Shown: positions 47,397 through 58,815, counted from the stretch's first letter. The stretch is 64,000 bases of DNA from Tanypteryx hageni (GCA_028673005.1 CM054113.1:64680850-64744849); one strand, 5' to 3'. Numbers and translations are program-made. Notes: generated from the sequence alone by a model not told the origin.

Positions 47397-48414
47397 CAGG
47401 GGCGCATCCAGGGGGGGGGGGGGGCTGACGGGCTTCCCCCCCCAAAAAAATCTACATGTTCATGCTAGGGCTTTAGTATTAACCAGAAAGGCTGTACTAT
47501 TTGTAAGTAAATCTGCTGGTTTTTCGTAAGATTTCTAATAATATTCTCGAGAAATTCTTCACAATGTTGATCATTAAGGAAATGTAGTCATCGGTATATT
47601 TTCAGCCGTTTTCCTATGCAGCTTGCCGAAGTAATACTTCTTTTCATTTTTTTGCATCCATTTTTCTAACTTCATTATAGTTGTTCCCTATACCAACGAT
47701 ATAGTGACAAGAAGGCATTGAAGAAAGTGGTCATTTCAGCCTTCTTTTGTCCTCCATGTGAAGGGTAAAGGAAAGTGACCCTGGATCCCTAATACCTTCC
47801 AGATGGAGAGAACACATGCGAACAACGCAAAGAGGAAATTGGAGGAAAGGTTTTTCTAAGAACGTTAAAGCACATTTTGAGAAAGGAACGCATTTTTGAG
47901 CTTCAGTTGCACATTGTCTCTCCTCAAAGCAACTGCATTAGTGAGTGTGTCTGTTTTGTGTATTCTGAGTGCAAGATAATTCGTTAGAAATCATAAAAGT
48001 TGACAATAAGTTACCTTTATAATAAAATCTCAAGTTACCGGTTATGCTCACCATATCCTGTTGCTTCCGGATAGTTTTCTTTTTTGAGGAGTGAAATCTT
48101 AATTTCGGAACGTTTGTTACCATAAGTTTCGAGTGTTTCATCTTATTATCCTTATTTTCCTGAAGTTTCAACGGCGACGAATTTACAGCATTTGGTAAGT
48201 AAAGTTAATTATTTCACAAAATGGAATGTTTCCTATTTTTATGTTACTAGTGAATAGAATCGAATTTCTTTTCTTTAATGAATACCCCCTATTCTCTATC
48301 CGAAAATCGCTACGTTTTTATCTCAAATTAAAACGTAAAGTATTAGATATGTTCGGTGGGATATATTTTGTTATGGTTGAGCCCCCCCCAAAAAAAATCC
48401 TGGGTGCGCCCCTG
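47397..48414. mobile_element. 1018-bp hAT-type element with perfect 8-bp target duplication
   Basis: Terminal inverted repeats are CAGGGGCGCATCCAGG and, at the right inverted, CAGGGGCGCACCCAGG (15 of 16 match). The flanks are perfect CGTTAAAC duplications (47389-47396 and 48415-48422). G and C homopolymers lie just inside the ends, as in the shorter relative at 25847-26107. The interior has a 77-codon Lys-rich frame on the minus strand (47938-48171) with no recognised domain, and nothing resembling a hAT transposase, so it is non-autonomous. Confidence 0.9.
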
Positions 48415-48422
48415 CGTTAAAC

Positions 48423-49745
48423 GCATTGTAGTATTATATTTATTATTAATGAACATTTTTAAGGACATTAAATATTGCAATAATTATGTCGAGAGAAAGT
48501 TTTATAAGAATTATTTTCTAAATTAAGTTTCCCACTGGTTGAGAAACACGGGCTTATCGCATTATAAGTTGAAAATATTGAATTGTGACGGATAACGCAA
48601 TATATTTACCACACGATCTAAAAAATATTTGTTAAAAATAAATACTATGAATGTATTCTCTTTATTTATTATTTCGGAATCCATATGTGTATAAGTTTTT
48701 GGGTAGTTCTGTTAGTTTTAATTACAGTAGTCCCTTGCTCAATGCGGGAGTATTTAATAAAGTCTATTACTGTAGCCTCTTACGCTACACATTGGTTATG
48801 GCCTTGGAACCGGCCGCGTCGGGCAAAACCGCGAGGCGCAAATTTAATATATTAAGAGAAAATCACGTATTTCTATAGGCTACCAGGTGACATACATACT
48901 GCGCGAGCCCAATACAGTACCGTGCATATTAAAATGTTATTCGTGTTGAGTTGGTACGTGCCACATTTATTTAACCGCGCACAATCAAACCCGCGTTTGA
49001 CCAAGGTTTGTTGTTTCACGTCACTGGCGCTGTAAACATCGCGCCACATGGTAGACCGCTTTTCCTCCATATAGAGGCACGATTAAAACTATTTCAATTC
49101 GGAGCCAATGGTGTGACACACGGGAGCCAGGTATTTCATAATGGATTAAGGTCATGGCTGTCCCGAGGTGTTTAAACGCTCCAGGCGAGGATCCTTTTCT
49201 AGTGCCCCTCGAGAACATTTTTACGGGGACGTTTCGAAGGTACTTGTTGATTTATTTATCGCCTGTCTCAGCAAATGATAAAAGCTGAAACAATGGCGTC
49301 GATTTTTTTTAATTCCATCGACACGCCCGCTCGTTCAGAGGCGCGAATCCCTCGCCAGCATTTGTCTACCTGCGAATAAAGAGGGAGAGAGGGGGGGGGC
49401 CCTCCCATAAGATTTTGTACAGTCGCCCAGCTCGCCCCTGAGTAATGTGTTAAAATTATCAAGTTTTTAGCACCTCGTTTCCTCTTTCCCACGCGCCTCG
49501 CGAGGGAACGGAATTTCCTTATGCTGTTCCGTGACGAACTCCCCTTTTATTTCGCGCCGATAAAACGACTCGCGGCCAAATCCGCCGATTTTTGCGGCAG
49601 CGGAACTATGTTGCTCATCGAGGGCGGGACCTAAGGGAAGAAGATCGAGACGTGAGTCAGAGGGCGCGGGAATGCGTCACTCGAGACGGTATCCGTTTCG
49701 TCCACGTCGAGAATGCGGCCGTATTGGGCGTAAAGGAAAATTGCT
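48423..49745. other. unassigned sequence
   Basis: A hAT-like phrase (GTCGCCCAGCTCGCCCCTG) with a G homopolymer lies at 49385-49440. Otherwise nothing recognised. Confidence 0.35.
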
Positions 49746-49747
49746 GC

Positions 49748-49935
49748 ACGTGAAGCGAGAAGGGAATGTCGGAATCGAGAGAGTATGAGGGAGTGGATTG
49801 CAGTAGGAGAGGATAAGAGAGGTGAGGATCGCTTAGGAGAAGGTTGGAGCGAGGAGGGAGAGAGCATAGGAGAAAAGATAGAGGGGGTTGGAGATAAGAG
49901 CGAGGGGATAAAGTAGAAGAGGTAGATATCAGTCT
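49748..49935. repeat. polypurine tract
   Basis: The + strand is dominated by G and A without a fixed repeat unit. Open frames on the minus strand are composition artefacts. Confidence 0.8.
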
Positions 49936-50041
49936 TTATTTGGATAAGATTGAAACTAAACACCATCTTCCTCTATGTAACCCATTGTCACGTACAAAAT
50001 ACAATGTGATTCGCTTGATAAATATAATCGACGCATTTTTG

Positions 50042-50145
50042 GAATCTACTTTCGGTGAAACATCACAGGAGACGGTCCCTTTGTAGAATAAATGCGCATA
50101 TGTTTTATAACTTTTTATAGCTATCGGAGTTACCTAAGATAAGCA
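50042..50145 (+). mobile_element. repeat family P2, degraded copy
   Basis: Shares AATCTACTTTCGGTGAA, GGAGACGGTCCCTTTGTAG and AATGCGCAT with 16750-16860. The CTGANGA core is lost here. Confidence 0.4.
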
Positions 50146-50160
50146 CTTGATTTTTTTGTC

Positions 50161-50500
50161 TTTATAAGGAAGAAAAGATAGGAGAGAAGAGGGGAAAGTA
50201 GAGAGGATAACATAAGAGGCTTGAGAGATTGGGAGAGAGGATGGAAAGGATGAGACAAAAGATGGATAGGGTAAGAGAGAGCAAGGAGTGGAAATAAAGG
50301 TGAGAGGAGGTAGAAGAGAGAGGAAGCGTACGATAGAGGCAGGGAGTGAAGGAGTCAGAGGGTGAGGGAAAGGAGAGTAAAATTGAGGGGAGTAATGGCA
50401 AGAAGAGTTAGGGGGAGGCGAGGAGGAGAGGATAAGAGAGACAGGAAAAGGGGAGAGGGAGTAAAAGGAGGCGGAAGCAGAGGATAGGGAGACACACAAC
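50161..50500. repeat. polypurine tract
   Basis: G/A-rich on the + strand over 340 bases. Frames on the minus strand are Pro/Ser/Leu artefacts. Confidence 0.8.
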
Positions 50501-50995
50501 AAATGCCTTAATATTGGCGAGGTTGAGGCTTTTTTAGCCCCCTCATACACCTAAATCCAGTTGCCAAATATTTTACGGTCCATGTAAAATGTTAGTACAT
50601 AATTTACATATTGCATTGAAGCAGTAGAAAAAATAGAATAAGGACAATGAGAAAGTAAGCGAATGAGTACAGTTGGAATACAAAGTTAAAAGAGATAAAA
50701 AGATTTACTAAATTTAAGTGGGAAATCTAAATATGAAGATATCCTATTTAGTGTAAACTCACTTGAAGGAAAACGCCCACATGAAGGGGAGGGGTGTGAA
50801 AAATCTGCGTAAACCTAATGTTGAAGAGCTAAGGAAATTTCTGGTGTAATTACATATACAAAGCGGTGCACGCAGTCAAGGTTAATAAATAATAGAAGAA
50901 AACGTATAATGCAAGACACAAAAAGGACAAAAAAGGAAAATGAATGAAAAATTCTGGGCACCGGCATAAACCGTCATGGTACAAAAATACGAGGA
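50501..50995. other. unassigned sequence
   Basis: AT-rich, nothing recognised. Confidence 0.3.
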
Positions 50996-51770
50996 AGGGA
51001 GGATGCAGGGAGAGGGAAGGCTTAGTGGGCAGGGAGGTGAGTGGAGAAAAAGTCGAAGTAAACCGGGAGGGAGAGAGGGCGGGTACTTGAGAGTGTGTGA
51101 GAGAGAGAGGGAGAGAAAGAAAGAAAGAGCTCGGTGATTGAAACCGCACCTCGTTTTTTTCGGCGTCCCGTGATTTACGCTTCTCCCCGTACGGATGGGA
51201 GCGAGTTCCCCCTGACATCATCATCCACTCGCCCAAAGGGACGAGATGGTTGGTTGCAAGCGAGAGAGAGAATGGGTGAATGTGAACGGGAAGACGGGGG
51301 CGCGGAAGGGCGTCATTTCTTTTTAGTAGGAAACGGCGGATTCCCGGGAGGATATGAGGCGCGAGACGAGACGGAAGGGGCCATTTTTCGTTTCCCCTCG
51401 TGCGTGGAGGAGGGAAGGAAAGGAGATACGGAGGGGGAGAGACAGAGACACACAGGTGTATAAATATTTTATTTGGACGCTTATCTGTCGGATGGAGAGC
51501 GAGAGAGAGAAGGCGGAGCAATCAAGGGAGAAGGCGTTAGAGGCGGTGGGGTAGGAAGATAAGGAGCGTCGGTAAAAGGAAGTGATAGTTTGTTTTTGGG
51601 GAGCGTGGGGGAGGGGGTGAAGGAAGTGTGGGAAGGAAGGAGTTAGAGGGAGAGGGTAGCGGGCGAGACAGATGTAAGAGAAAGACGTGAGTGAGGGGGA
51701 GAAAGTGGAAGAGACAGGGAGAGAGGAGGAACTGAGATAGAGGGATGAGGCAGAGAAATAGACGAACGTC
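50996..51770. repeat. discontinuous polypurine tract
   Basis: Two G/A-rich blocks (about 50996-51130 and 51240-51770) around a mixed GC-rich stretch. Frames on both strands have no domain. Confidence 0.7.
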
Positions 51771-52330
51771 GTTGTTCGGGCGAAATCGAGACTAGGGTAA
51801 ACTCCCGATTAACCGGAAGTCAAATTATCGGAATTTTGATTGACGAGAATTCCTATCAACCGGAATTTTTTAAAACTTCTAACTTGAAAGATAGCGTATG
51901 CCACATTACATGCTTAATAATACGATATTTACTTTTCCTTTGCCGAATAAAGTGGTTATACGGCGTGGATTGATATATAAACTTGCTTAAATGTTAACTT
52001 ACTTTTTCTTAAGTGTTTTCTTTGATATTTACTTATTTTCTCATTTGTGTGTGCTAGGGTACGCGTACATAGTCACAGCAAACAACCGGAATAGGGCTCC
52101 ACGTTTACTGTGTCTAGTCCCTTTCTTACATTTAATATTTCGTCGTGTATAATAGGTGAGGCAACTTTTAAGCATACATACATCAGAAGTTTACGAATAT
52201 AATAACATTCAAAAGTTCTTTATTTTAAAATATACGTAGAACTGAGAAAGATAGAAGTTAACGTCACCATCTTGAAATTCGTAGGGTGGAAAGAACCATG
52301 AGTAATAATTCTTGGTTGTCACAGACAAAA
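51771..52330. other. unassigned, one pogo-like end
   Basis: A single phrase (AACTCCCGATTAACCGGAAG) near 51801 looks like one end of a pogo-type element. The mate was not found. Confidence 0.3.
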
Positions 52331-52720
52331 TCCCATTGCAGAGAGAGAGAGAGTGGGAGAGAAAAATGGTGTAGAATACAAAAAGGATGGCGTAGGAGAG
52401 AGAGGGAGAGGAAAGCGAGTGAAGGGAAGAGAGAGAGTGAGGGAAACGGAGGGAAGGATGTTGGTAGAGAGGGAGAGAGAAAACCGTAAGAGGATGGAGG
52501 GAGGGAATTGAGGTACACATAAAAGACGGTGAGAGGGTGGAGAGAGGGAGAAAGAGAACGAAGAGACGTGAAAGACAGGGAAGAGGGGCGGGAGAGATGG
52601 AGAGCGGAGAAGAGAAGGGTTGGATGCGGAAGGGAAACGGATTAAGTAATGAGAGTGTAAGGGGGATGGAGAGGGAGGCTTCCTCGCAGTGGTTGGGAAT
52701 ACAGCGAGATTCTGGAGGGG
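52331..52720. repeat. polypurine tract
   Basis: GAGA-rich on the + strand, no fixed unit. Confidence 0.8.
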
Positions 52721-53687
52721 AGGGAGGAAGAGTGATGTTTGACGGCTCCTCTCTAAATGTTTCTATCGGTAGAGTGCGATGTTATTTAGAGGGAAGCGGT
52801 GTTATTCTTCCTCGCGGTCGCACTAAAATGCGGCTTACTAGCCTCTTGTGATTTTCGAGAAATATTATCGCATTTTCTCCACTCTTTCTTTTACCTCTCT
52901 TTCTCGTTCATAAGACGTACCGAGTTAACTCGGTGCGTTTTACTATACCATTATACCCTTTGAAACCTGCGTCTATTGGCGTCTGAAAAGTTTTATGAAA
53001 TCCTCCTCAGAAATGTCCGCGTGGATTTTTTACTCTTTTCGTCACGGCGTGGAGATGTTTTTTTATTACTTTTTCATCTAATAAGTGTAGAGGAAAAGAA
53101 TTTGATCGTTAAAAAAATCTGACCTCGAAATTTTTAGGTATGTGCACGTTTTGGGCGCCCATGTGTTCTAAAGGGTGGTTTGTGGTCTTGGCGTCTTGTG
53201 AGCGGCCTTAATTTCTAGACGGTTTAGCAGAACCTGATGATTTTTTTATTTAAACAGTGTAAAGAGAGAGACCTCGTTGAGTAATTTCACGCAACAATGG
53301 AGAGTAGACAGCGAAAATAAAAAACTTTGTGAATTCCACATAAATGTATTTAATACATGACCATGGTTTCGTTTCAGAGCAACTTCATCAGGTGAAAATA
53401 CAGAATTTAATAGAGTATCCTATATAACGAAGTCATTAGTGAGGGGAGAAATAATTTATGTGGTATTCACAGGTTTTTTTAAATTTTCTTAGTCATGAAG
53501 CAGTTTTACGAAGTTAGGCCGGAAACTATTACAATGGAGAGTGCATAGTTTATTCTTGTCGATTTTGGTAAAATGACAATTTACTAAGAAATGGCCTCAA
53601 GGATTTTGAAATTCATCCTATTATAGACTTGGATGCCATGAACAACATTGTGTCGGCTAAATGTCTACAAAATCAATTATAGTGCGT
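52721..53687. other. unassigned sequence
   Basis: A perfect 16-bp palindrome (ACCGAGTTAACTCGGT) lies at 52919-52934. No gene recognised. Confidence 0.35.
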
Positions 53688-53958
53688 CCAGTGACATAAT
53701 AACATATCGAGTTTTACGCCCAGATACCGCCGAACTCTTCCCACTCCAGCAGGAGCTAAATACATTGCCGCTACGTGTTTAACTGCTATAAAATATTTTG
53801 CGTGCGTAAATATATGTTAATGTAACCAACGACATTATTATATGGATTAGAAACGTAAAGATGCACCGATATTTTCCCCCACAATTGAATATTCTAAAAC
53901 CGTACCTTTTACGGTAATATTCCCGTGAGAAAGTGCCTTATATAGCCGGTGCATTTTT
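53688..53958 (+). repeat. interspersed repeat family T, copy 2
   Basis: Same ordered blocks as 14405-14640: CAGTGACATAAT, CGAGTTTTACGCCCAG-TACCGC, ATGTAACCA, TGCACCGATATTTT, ATATAGCCGGT. Several hundred bases with moderate divergence. Class unknown. Confidence 0.5.
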
Positions 53959-55857
53959 TATCCTCATCTCCGTGCGTGAACGATCTCGCAAATGCCTCGG
54001 CCGTTCTTTTTCGATAGAAATCGCGTCTCCTTCGGCATCGCGATCGGAATGATCTCTTCGTTCGGAACGCGCAGCACGTAATTTTAGGGACGTTTTCTTT
54101 TTTGGATCTCCGCGTTAATCTCGATTGTCATTGGCGTGGTGCTTTCCGTTTGCCTCGTCTTATCGATCGTATCACGGTTTGGGTGTGTGTGTGTGTGTGT
54201 GCGTGTATGCGAGGGCGAGGAAGCTCTGCAGGGGTCGTCTGCATTCTTTGGAGGGCCACTCGTCTCGAAATCTTTCTCTCCCCCATTCCATTTTTCCAAC
54301 CCTTTCCTCCCCTCGTCCTCTTTCCTACCATCCCCTCTACCTCCCCCATCTCTGCCTCTCTTTCTCTCTCTTCCTCCCTCCCTCTTTCTCTCTCTCTCTC
54401 ATATCTTTACTAGCCTCACTCCGAGTGCTCGGAAAGTGTCCAACCCCTAAGTGAAGTCACGCCGGAGCGCAGGAGCGTGACTCAAGTATTATGGGGTTAA
54501 TACGATACGCGTACTGATGGTTTGCGTCGAGGCAGTGCTGTGGTTGCTGGTTATGTTGATGGATAGTGCTGTTATGTTGACGTTGAGTTTATCATATAAG
54601 TTAGTTATTGACGTGTGCGATATTTAAAGTTCAATTTTGATGATTCTTCGGATCATAAGATTGGTTTTTACGTCGGACTAAAGTAACGACATAAATTAGC
54701 GTGCAAAATAAATTTGCTTATCTACAATATCCTCGTTATAAATTATTCCCATCGTATGGAATTTTAACCAAAATGCTATGTATCCATAAATATTATTCTA
54801 CGGACATGGAGAGAATTTATCTTACTTTCGTGCAATATTTGCGTGAGGTTCCTGGTTGACGTACATTCCTTGGAAGTTATCAGTTAAAAGGTCCAATTTG
54901 TATTACGAAGGATAAACATAACATTTCAAGTGTAATAATTTGAATTAATTCTTGAAAATATTATCACGCTGAAGACTCAACTAATTCTTCGAATGCAACT
55001 TTTGTCATCAGATGTACTCTAGGAATGCTTCCATCGACGTTGAAAGCGCAATATTTTGTGCGTATCTGATAATTAATCGAATTGGAAATTAAATGAAGCG
55101 TTAAGACTTTCGAGGAAATACCCTTCATTCTGCTATGCGTATTTGAACGTATGTATTACCTCGCCATACTTAAAAAAATGTGAATAAAAATCGCTTAACG
55201 AGAGTTCGCTCCATTACTGGTAAAAATCAATATCGCAAATCGGAAAAGGGATCACGTGCATTTCCGGTCGCATACCATTATGGTGAGGCTATCTAACAGT
55301 ATTCTTAACCCTTTAAAGTCAGGGATTATTGTTCGTGAGCGAAAAAGTTTGAAACTTGCAACATGGTACGAAATGTTTTCGTAATTTTTTCCTATAAAAT
55401 CCGATGGTTCGATGCTTTCGGTATTAAACGTGCCAGGAAACTAATGGATTTTCACTCAAGTTGTAATGAATTCCAAACAATAATAATCAATCGATTTTAT
55501 ATCCATTTTAGAGGACACGGTGAAAGGATTAAAACAATGAGAGGTCATCGTTCACCGATTCAAATGTCCATCGATCTAATTATTCTTAAAGTCTAAGATA
55601 TATAAATTATTCAATTAACCTATTTTATTGTAACTAAATTATACGTTTTGCGATGTTGATTTATCTAATTGCATATTCAGAAAAAAACTCCGTAATCATT
55701 TATAGAAAGGAAAAAATTATGGAAATGGACATTATCTTTTATAAAAGTCATTAAGAACGCGAATTACGAAAGTGAACTAGATTTGACTCGAGTACGTAAT
55801 CGATTGATGGTATAAAATTAATTGATTAGAAATTTATAACAATATTTAACCCTCCTC
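53959..55857. other. unassigned, with short microsatellites
   Basis: (GT)n lies at about 54183-54202 and a pyrimidine tract at 54275-54405. The rest is AT-rich without a recognised gene. Confidence 0.35.
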
Positions 55858-55947
55858 CCGGGTTTAACCTATATGTAGCGTGTTTTTATAATCTTTGTCA
55901 CCTGATGATGCATCGAAACCCGGGTCGTGGTTTTTATAAAAATTTTG

Positions 55948-55950
<3 letters not shown>
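55858..55950 (+). mobile_element. Penelope-terminus-like fragment with hammerhead-like motif
   Basis: 55898-55930 reads TCAC, CTGATGA, TGCATC, GAAA, CCCGGG, TC, GTGG. TCAC and GTGG can pair as a stem I (one G-U), CCCGGG is a self-complementary stem III, and TC sits at the cleavage position. Stem II is too short to be canonical. The fragment runs straight into a (TA)n array, as do the Penelope-like copies at 7.4 and 58.7 kb. Confidence 0.4.

Positions 55951-56003
<53 letters not shown>
55950..56003. repeat. (TA)n microsatellite
   Basis: About 26 TA units directly after the preceding motif. Confidence 0.95.
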
Positions 56004-56006
<3 letters not shown>

Positions 56007-56244
56007 ACCTTTGTGATTTTTTAATTGTTAATTCCTTTAATTGAAATGCGGTTAGTCCAATATAAGGAAAGGATGTCTTGGGTAATGGAAGAAGACTGAT
56101 GCTATAAATAACCAGACTAGCATGACCTATGCCTTAGCTCTTTGAAAACCTTAATACCCATTAGTATATATTTAAAGTGGTGTTTACTAGAAAATTGTCG
56201 AGTTTGTCTTACGGCTAAAAACAAATTCAATAATAAGCCATCAG

Positions 56245-56405
56245 ATGGCCATTTCGGCTGCAATGCAATAGAATTTTCTGTGGCGATTCTCCAAAATTAG
56301 ATTCTAAAAAAATTTTCGGCGAATCGCCACTGAAGACGGCTGCATTGTAGCCGAAATGCGCATCTAGTTTTTCCAAACCTTGTTATGACTATTGCAGATA
56401 AGCAC
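56245..56405. mobile_element. repeat family P2, best-preserved inverted pair
   Basis: The right half (+) has CTGAAGA (56330-56336), one C, a perfect 4-bp stem GGCT/AGCC (56338-56341 with 56349-56352), GAAA (56353-56356), then TGCGCATCTAG. The left half (56245-56300) is the same family inverted, reading on the minus strand GAGAATCGCCACAGAAAATT, then TTGCAGCCGAAATGGCCATC. The two halves meet head-to-head. Confidence 0.55.
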
Positions 56406-57355
56406 TCACTTTTTTATTTTTTATACTTTTATGTGCTTAATCTTGAATCTGCGATAACCATAAAAAGGCGAAAATCATTTTTGCGCAATCCTTAGCTTCG
56501 TTTCTCCGCATGCATTGTTTTCCATTTAAATCGCGGGCTGGTTTTCTACAATGGGTGATCAGAAAGCTGTTGAGGTTAAGCTCGAAGCTGTTACTAATGC
56601 TACGCCCTAGATCCAATTCTTCGTCACTACACTTGACGCATCTGTTTGACCTTGAGTGCACTTCACGATCACATCGGCAACGGGCATCTCGTATTCTTGC
56701 ACACAGCTGTCGCTCGGATGGATATGAGGATTTATTTTACAGCATTCTCGTACTTTAAAAAGGAAAAACCTTTCCAGGTGAAATTCCTAGATTCGGAACG
56801 TTAGTCATTCCATGTCGTTTATATTATCGCGGTTTTATTGTATATAATTATCATTCCAATCTTGTATAGTTCGTAACTAACAGGTAAAAGTAATATATGG
56901 CCATGAAAAGTTAAAAAAAATGCATGCCTTTAACTTACAAGTCAGTCTTCGTCAGAGGCAATTCATAAATATTACTGCATATTACCATTGGCTTTGCGAA
57001 CGAAATTTGCGAATGGTTAACTCGACCTTTAAATGGATACATATATTATATTCTTTAGGAGTCATAATTGGAGGCAGAAAATTCGAAATTGGAGAAACTT
57101 GGCGGGTTATAAATTGTATCTGCAATATACACTCCCTTTGTCACAGAATAAACTCGATGCACATGCTTCTAGAAAATTGGCGCAGATAAAGGAGTTTTTA
57201 AATATTTGTTTGAGCTATTCCGCATGTAATGGTTTTGTTACGTGCTGATGGAATCGTTGATTGACATCAAAATGCACAGCGGAGAAGGTGTCGTAATTAG
57301 TGTTTTTCTCTTCATTTCTGAGTCAATATCTTTGCGTGAACCAAAACGATTCACT
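56406..57355. other. unassigned sequence
   Basis: AT-rich, short frames only, nothing recognised. Confidence 0.35.
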
Positions 57356-57925
57356 TTTTACTTTCTCCGTATACAAATTATAGAGAAATTGTTTTCATGA
57401 AAAAAATCGAATTCGAGATTTCAACGGAAATACATGTTTTAAAGTCCTCTGAACTCGTTTTTACTATTTTCTCGATGATGTCTGCGTCTGTGACCGGAAT
57501 TCTGTGGGTGCTCTAATCCAAAAACTATTAATCAAGTCAACGTGAAAGTTATTTGACATTTTTGTTCAAGGTATAAGAACTGATTATTTTTTGGTAAAAA
57601 TCGGTCAACCGGAAGTGGGTGTTCACTCTTGTCACATCCGTTTTTTACTTTCTCCATACGTAGCATTTTCATGAAAAAAATCGATTTCAAGATTTCAACG
57701 GAAATACACGTTTTGAGGCCCACTGAACACGTTTTGACCCTTTTCTCGATGATATCTGTGTGTGTTATGTGACAGCTTTTTTGTGGGTGCTCGAGCTCAA
57801 AAACTATTAATCAGGTCAATGCGAAATTTTATATTTAACATTTTTATAAAAGTCACAAGAAATGATTAGTTTTTGGTAAAAATCGGTCAATCGGTGTTTA
57901 CTCTTGTCACTTATCCGTTAGTTTG
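57356..57925 (+). repeat. interspersed repeat family S, two tandem units
   Basis: Two copies of a ~274-287-bp unit. Shared landmarks: ACTTTCTCC (57360 and 57647), TTTTCATGAAAAAAATCGA (57392 and 57666), TTTCAACGGAAATAC, TTTTCTCGATGAT, GGGTGCTC and AAAAACTATTAATCA. A single copy is at 8055-8330. Non-coding. Confidence 0.65.
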
Positions 57926-58534
57926 AAATATTTTCTTTTATATTTGATAAATGTAAAAATGTATTGGATTAAAAGTTGTAGGAAATCTAATTTTCTACCT
58001 TTATTTGAAACATTTTTCCATTTAAGAGATATCTGATATTTTTAGATGTCATCACCACGCCACCTACCGATGACTATTGTTAACAATTGACGCTTAGTAA
58101 CGCTCCTTTTTCTTTTCTTAATTTTTGGAGCTTTGTGGCTGTATCCAATATCAGGTGGCTATGGTTTGATTTTATTTCTATTCTTTGTAAAGTATAAAAT
58201 TTTCTCGCCGTTTCTTAAATATTTTTTATTATGTAACCTTATTTGGAATTTTTAGAAATATTACAGATATGGTGAAAGTCATGTGATGGTCGCCAGATTT
58301 TTTATATTTGCTTTAATACTTGATCAATGTAAAAAAGTACAAGGATAAAAGTTGTAGGAAATTTAATTTTCCGCAACGTTTGTTCGAAACATTTTCCCGT
58401 ATAATGAATTGTTTAAGAGATTTTAAAAACTAATTTTTTAGCTGCCACCACCTCACCACTTACCGGCAACTATTGTAAACACGTTACGCGTAGTTATCTT
58501 TTTATTTTCTTAATTTTTGGAGCTTCGTGACTAT

Positions 58535-58535
<1 letters not shown>
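57926..58535 (+). repeat. repeat family R: one full and one interrupted tandem copy
   Basis: GGATAAAAGTTGTAGGAAAT and CTTAATTTTTGGAGCTT recur about 360-390 bases apart (for example 58121 and 58513). The second copy breaks off at 58535 inside ...GACTATCCA and resumes at 59617 with TATCAGAAGGTTACGGTTTG, which corresponds to TATCAGGTGGCTATGGTTTG of the first copy (58150). It breaks again at about 59711 and resumes at 60224, ending near 60290. Class unknown. Confidence 0.6.

Positions 58536-58579
<44 letters not shown>
58536..58579. repeat. (TA)n microsatellite
   Basis: About 22 TA units between the broken R repeat and the Penelope-like fragment. Confidence 0.95.
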
Positions 58580-58583
<4 letters not shown>

Positions 58584-58609
58584 CTTACGGAAAAGGAAAG
58601 GTAAAATGG

Positions 58610-58815
58610 ATATATGGATGGCAACAAGGTGTTGGGATGAGGAAACCCAGTGAACACTCACCAATCGGACGACTTCAGATTGGCGAGGCCCCGGGGATGT
58701 CGAAGCGTCACACGTAAAAGAACACTAAAACACAGAAACATCACAAACGTAGAAGCTTTCGGAGTTATTCCTTCATCAGCTTCCTCATCCCAACACCTTG
58801 TTGCCATCCATATAT
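58610..58815 (-). mobile_element. terminal fragment of a Penelope-like element, copy b, with 35-bp inverted ends
   Basis: On the minus strand it aligns with 7357-7552 and with the 3' part of the element at 32791-33735. The arms 58610-58644 and 58781-58815 are perfect 35-bp inverted repeats containing GGATGGCAACAAGGTG. The core at 58779-58757 (minus) is CTGATGA, one A, stem GGA/TCC, then GAAA, directly beside one arm. (TA)n flanks both sides. Non-coding. Confidence 0.7.

Noticed and set aside
58610..58815. A full canonical hammerhead using the 35-bp inverted arms as stem I
   Set aside because: With the arms paired, the base at the cleavage position would be G and the conserved UH is missing, so only a hammerhead-like core is claimed.
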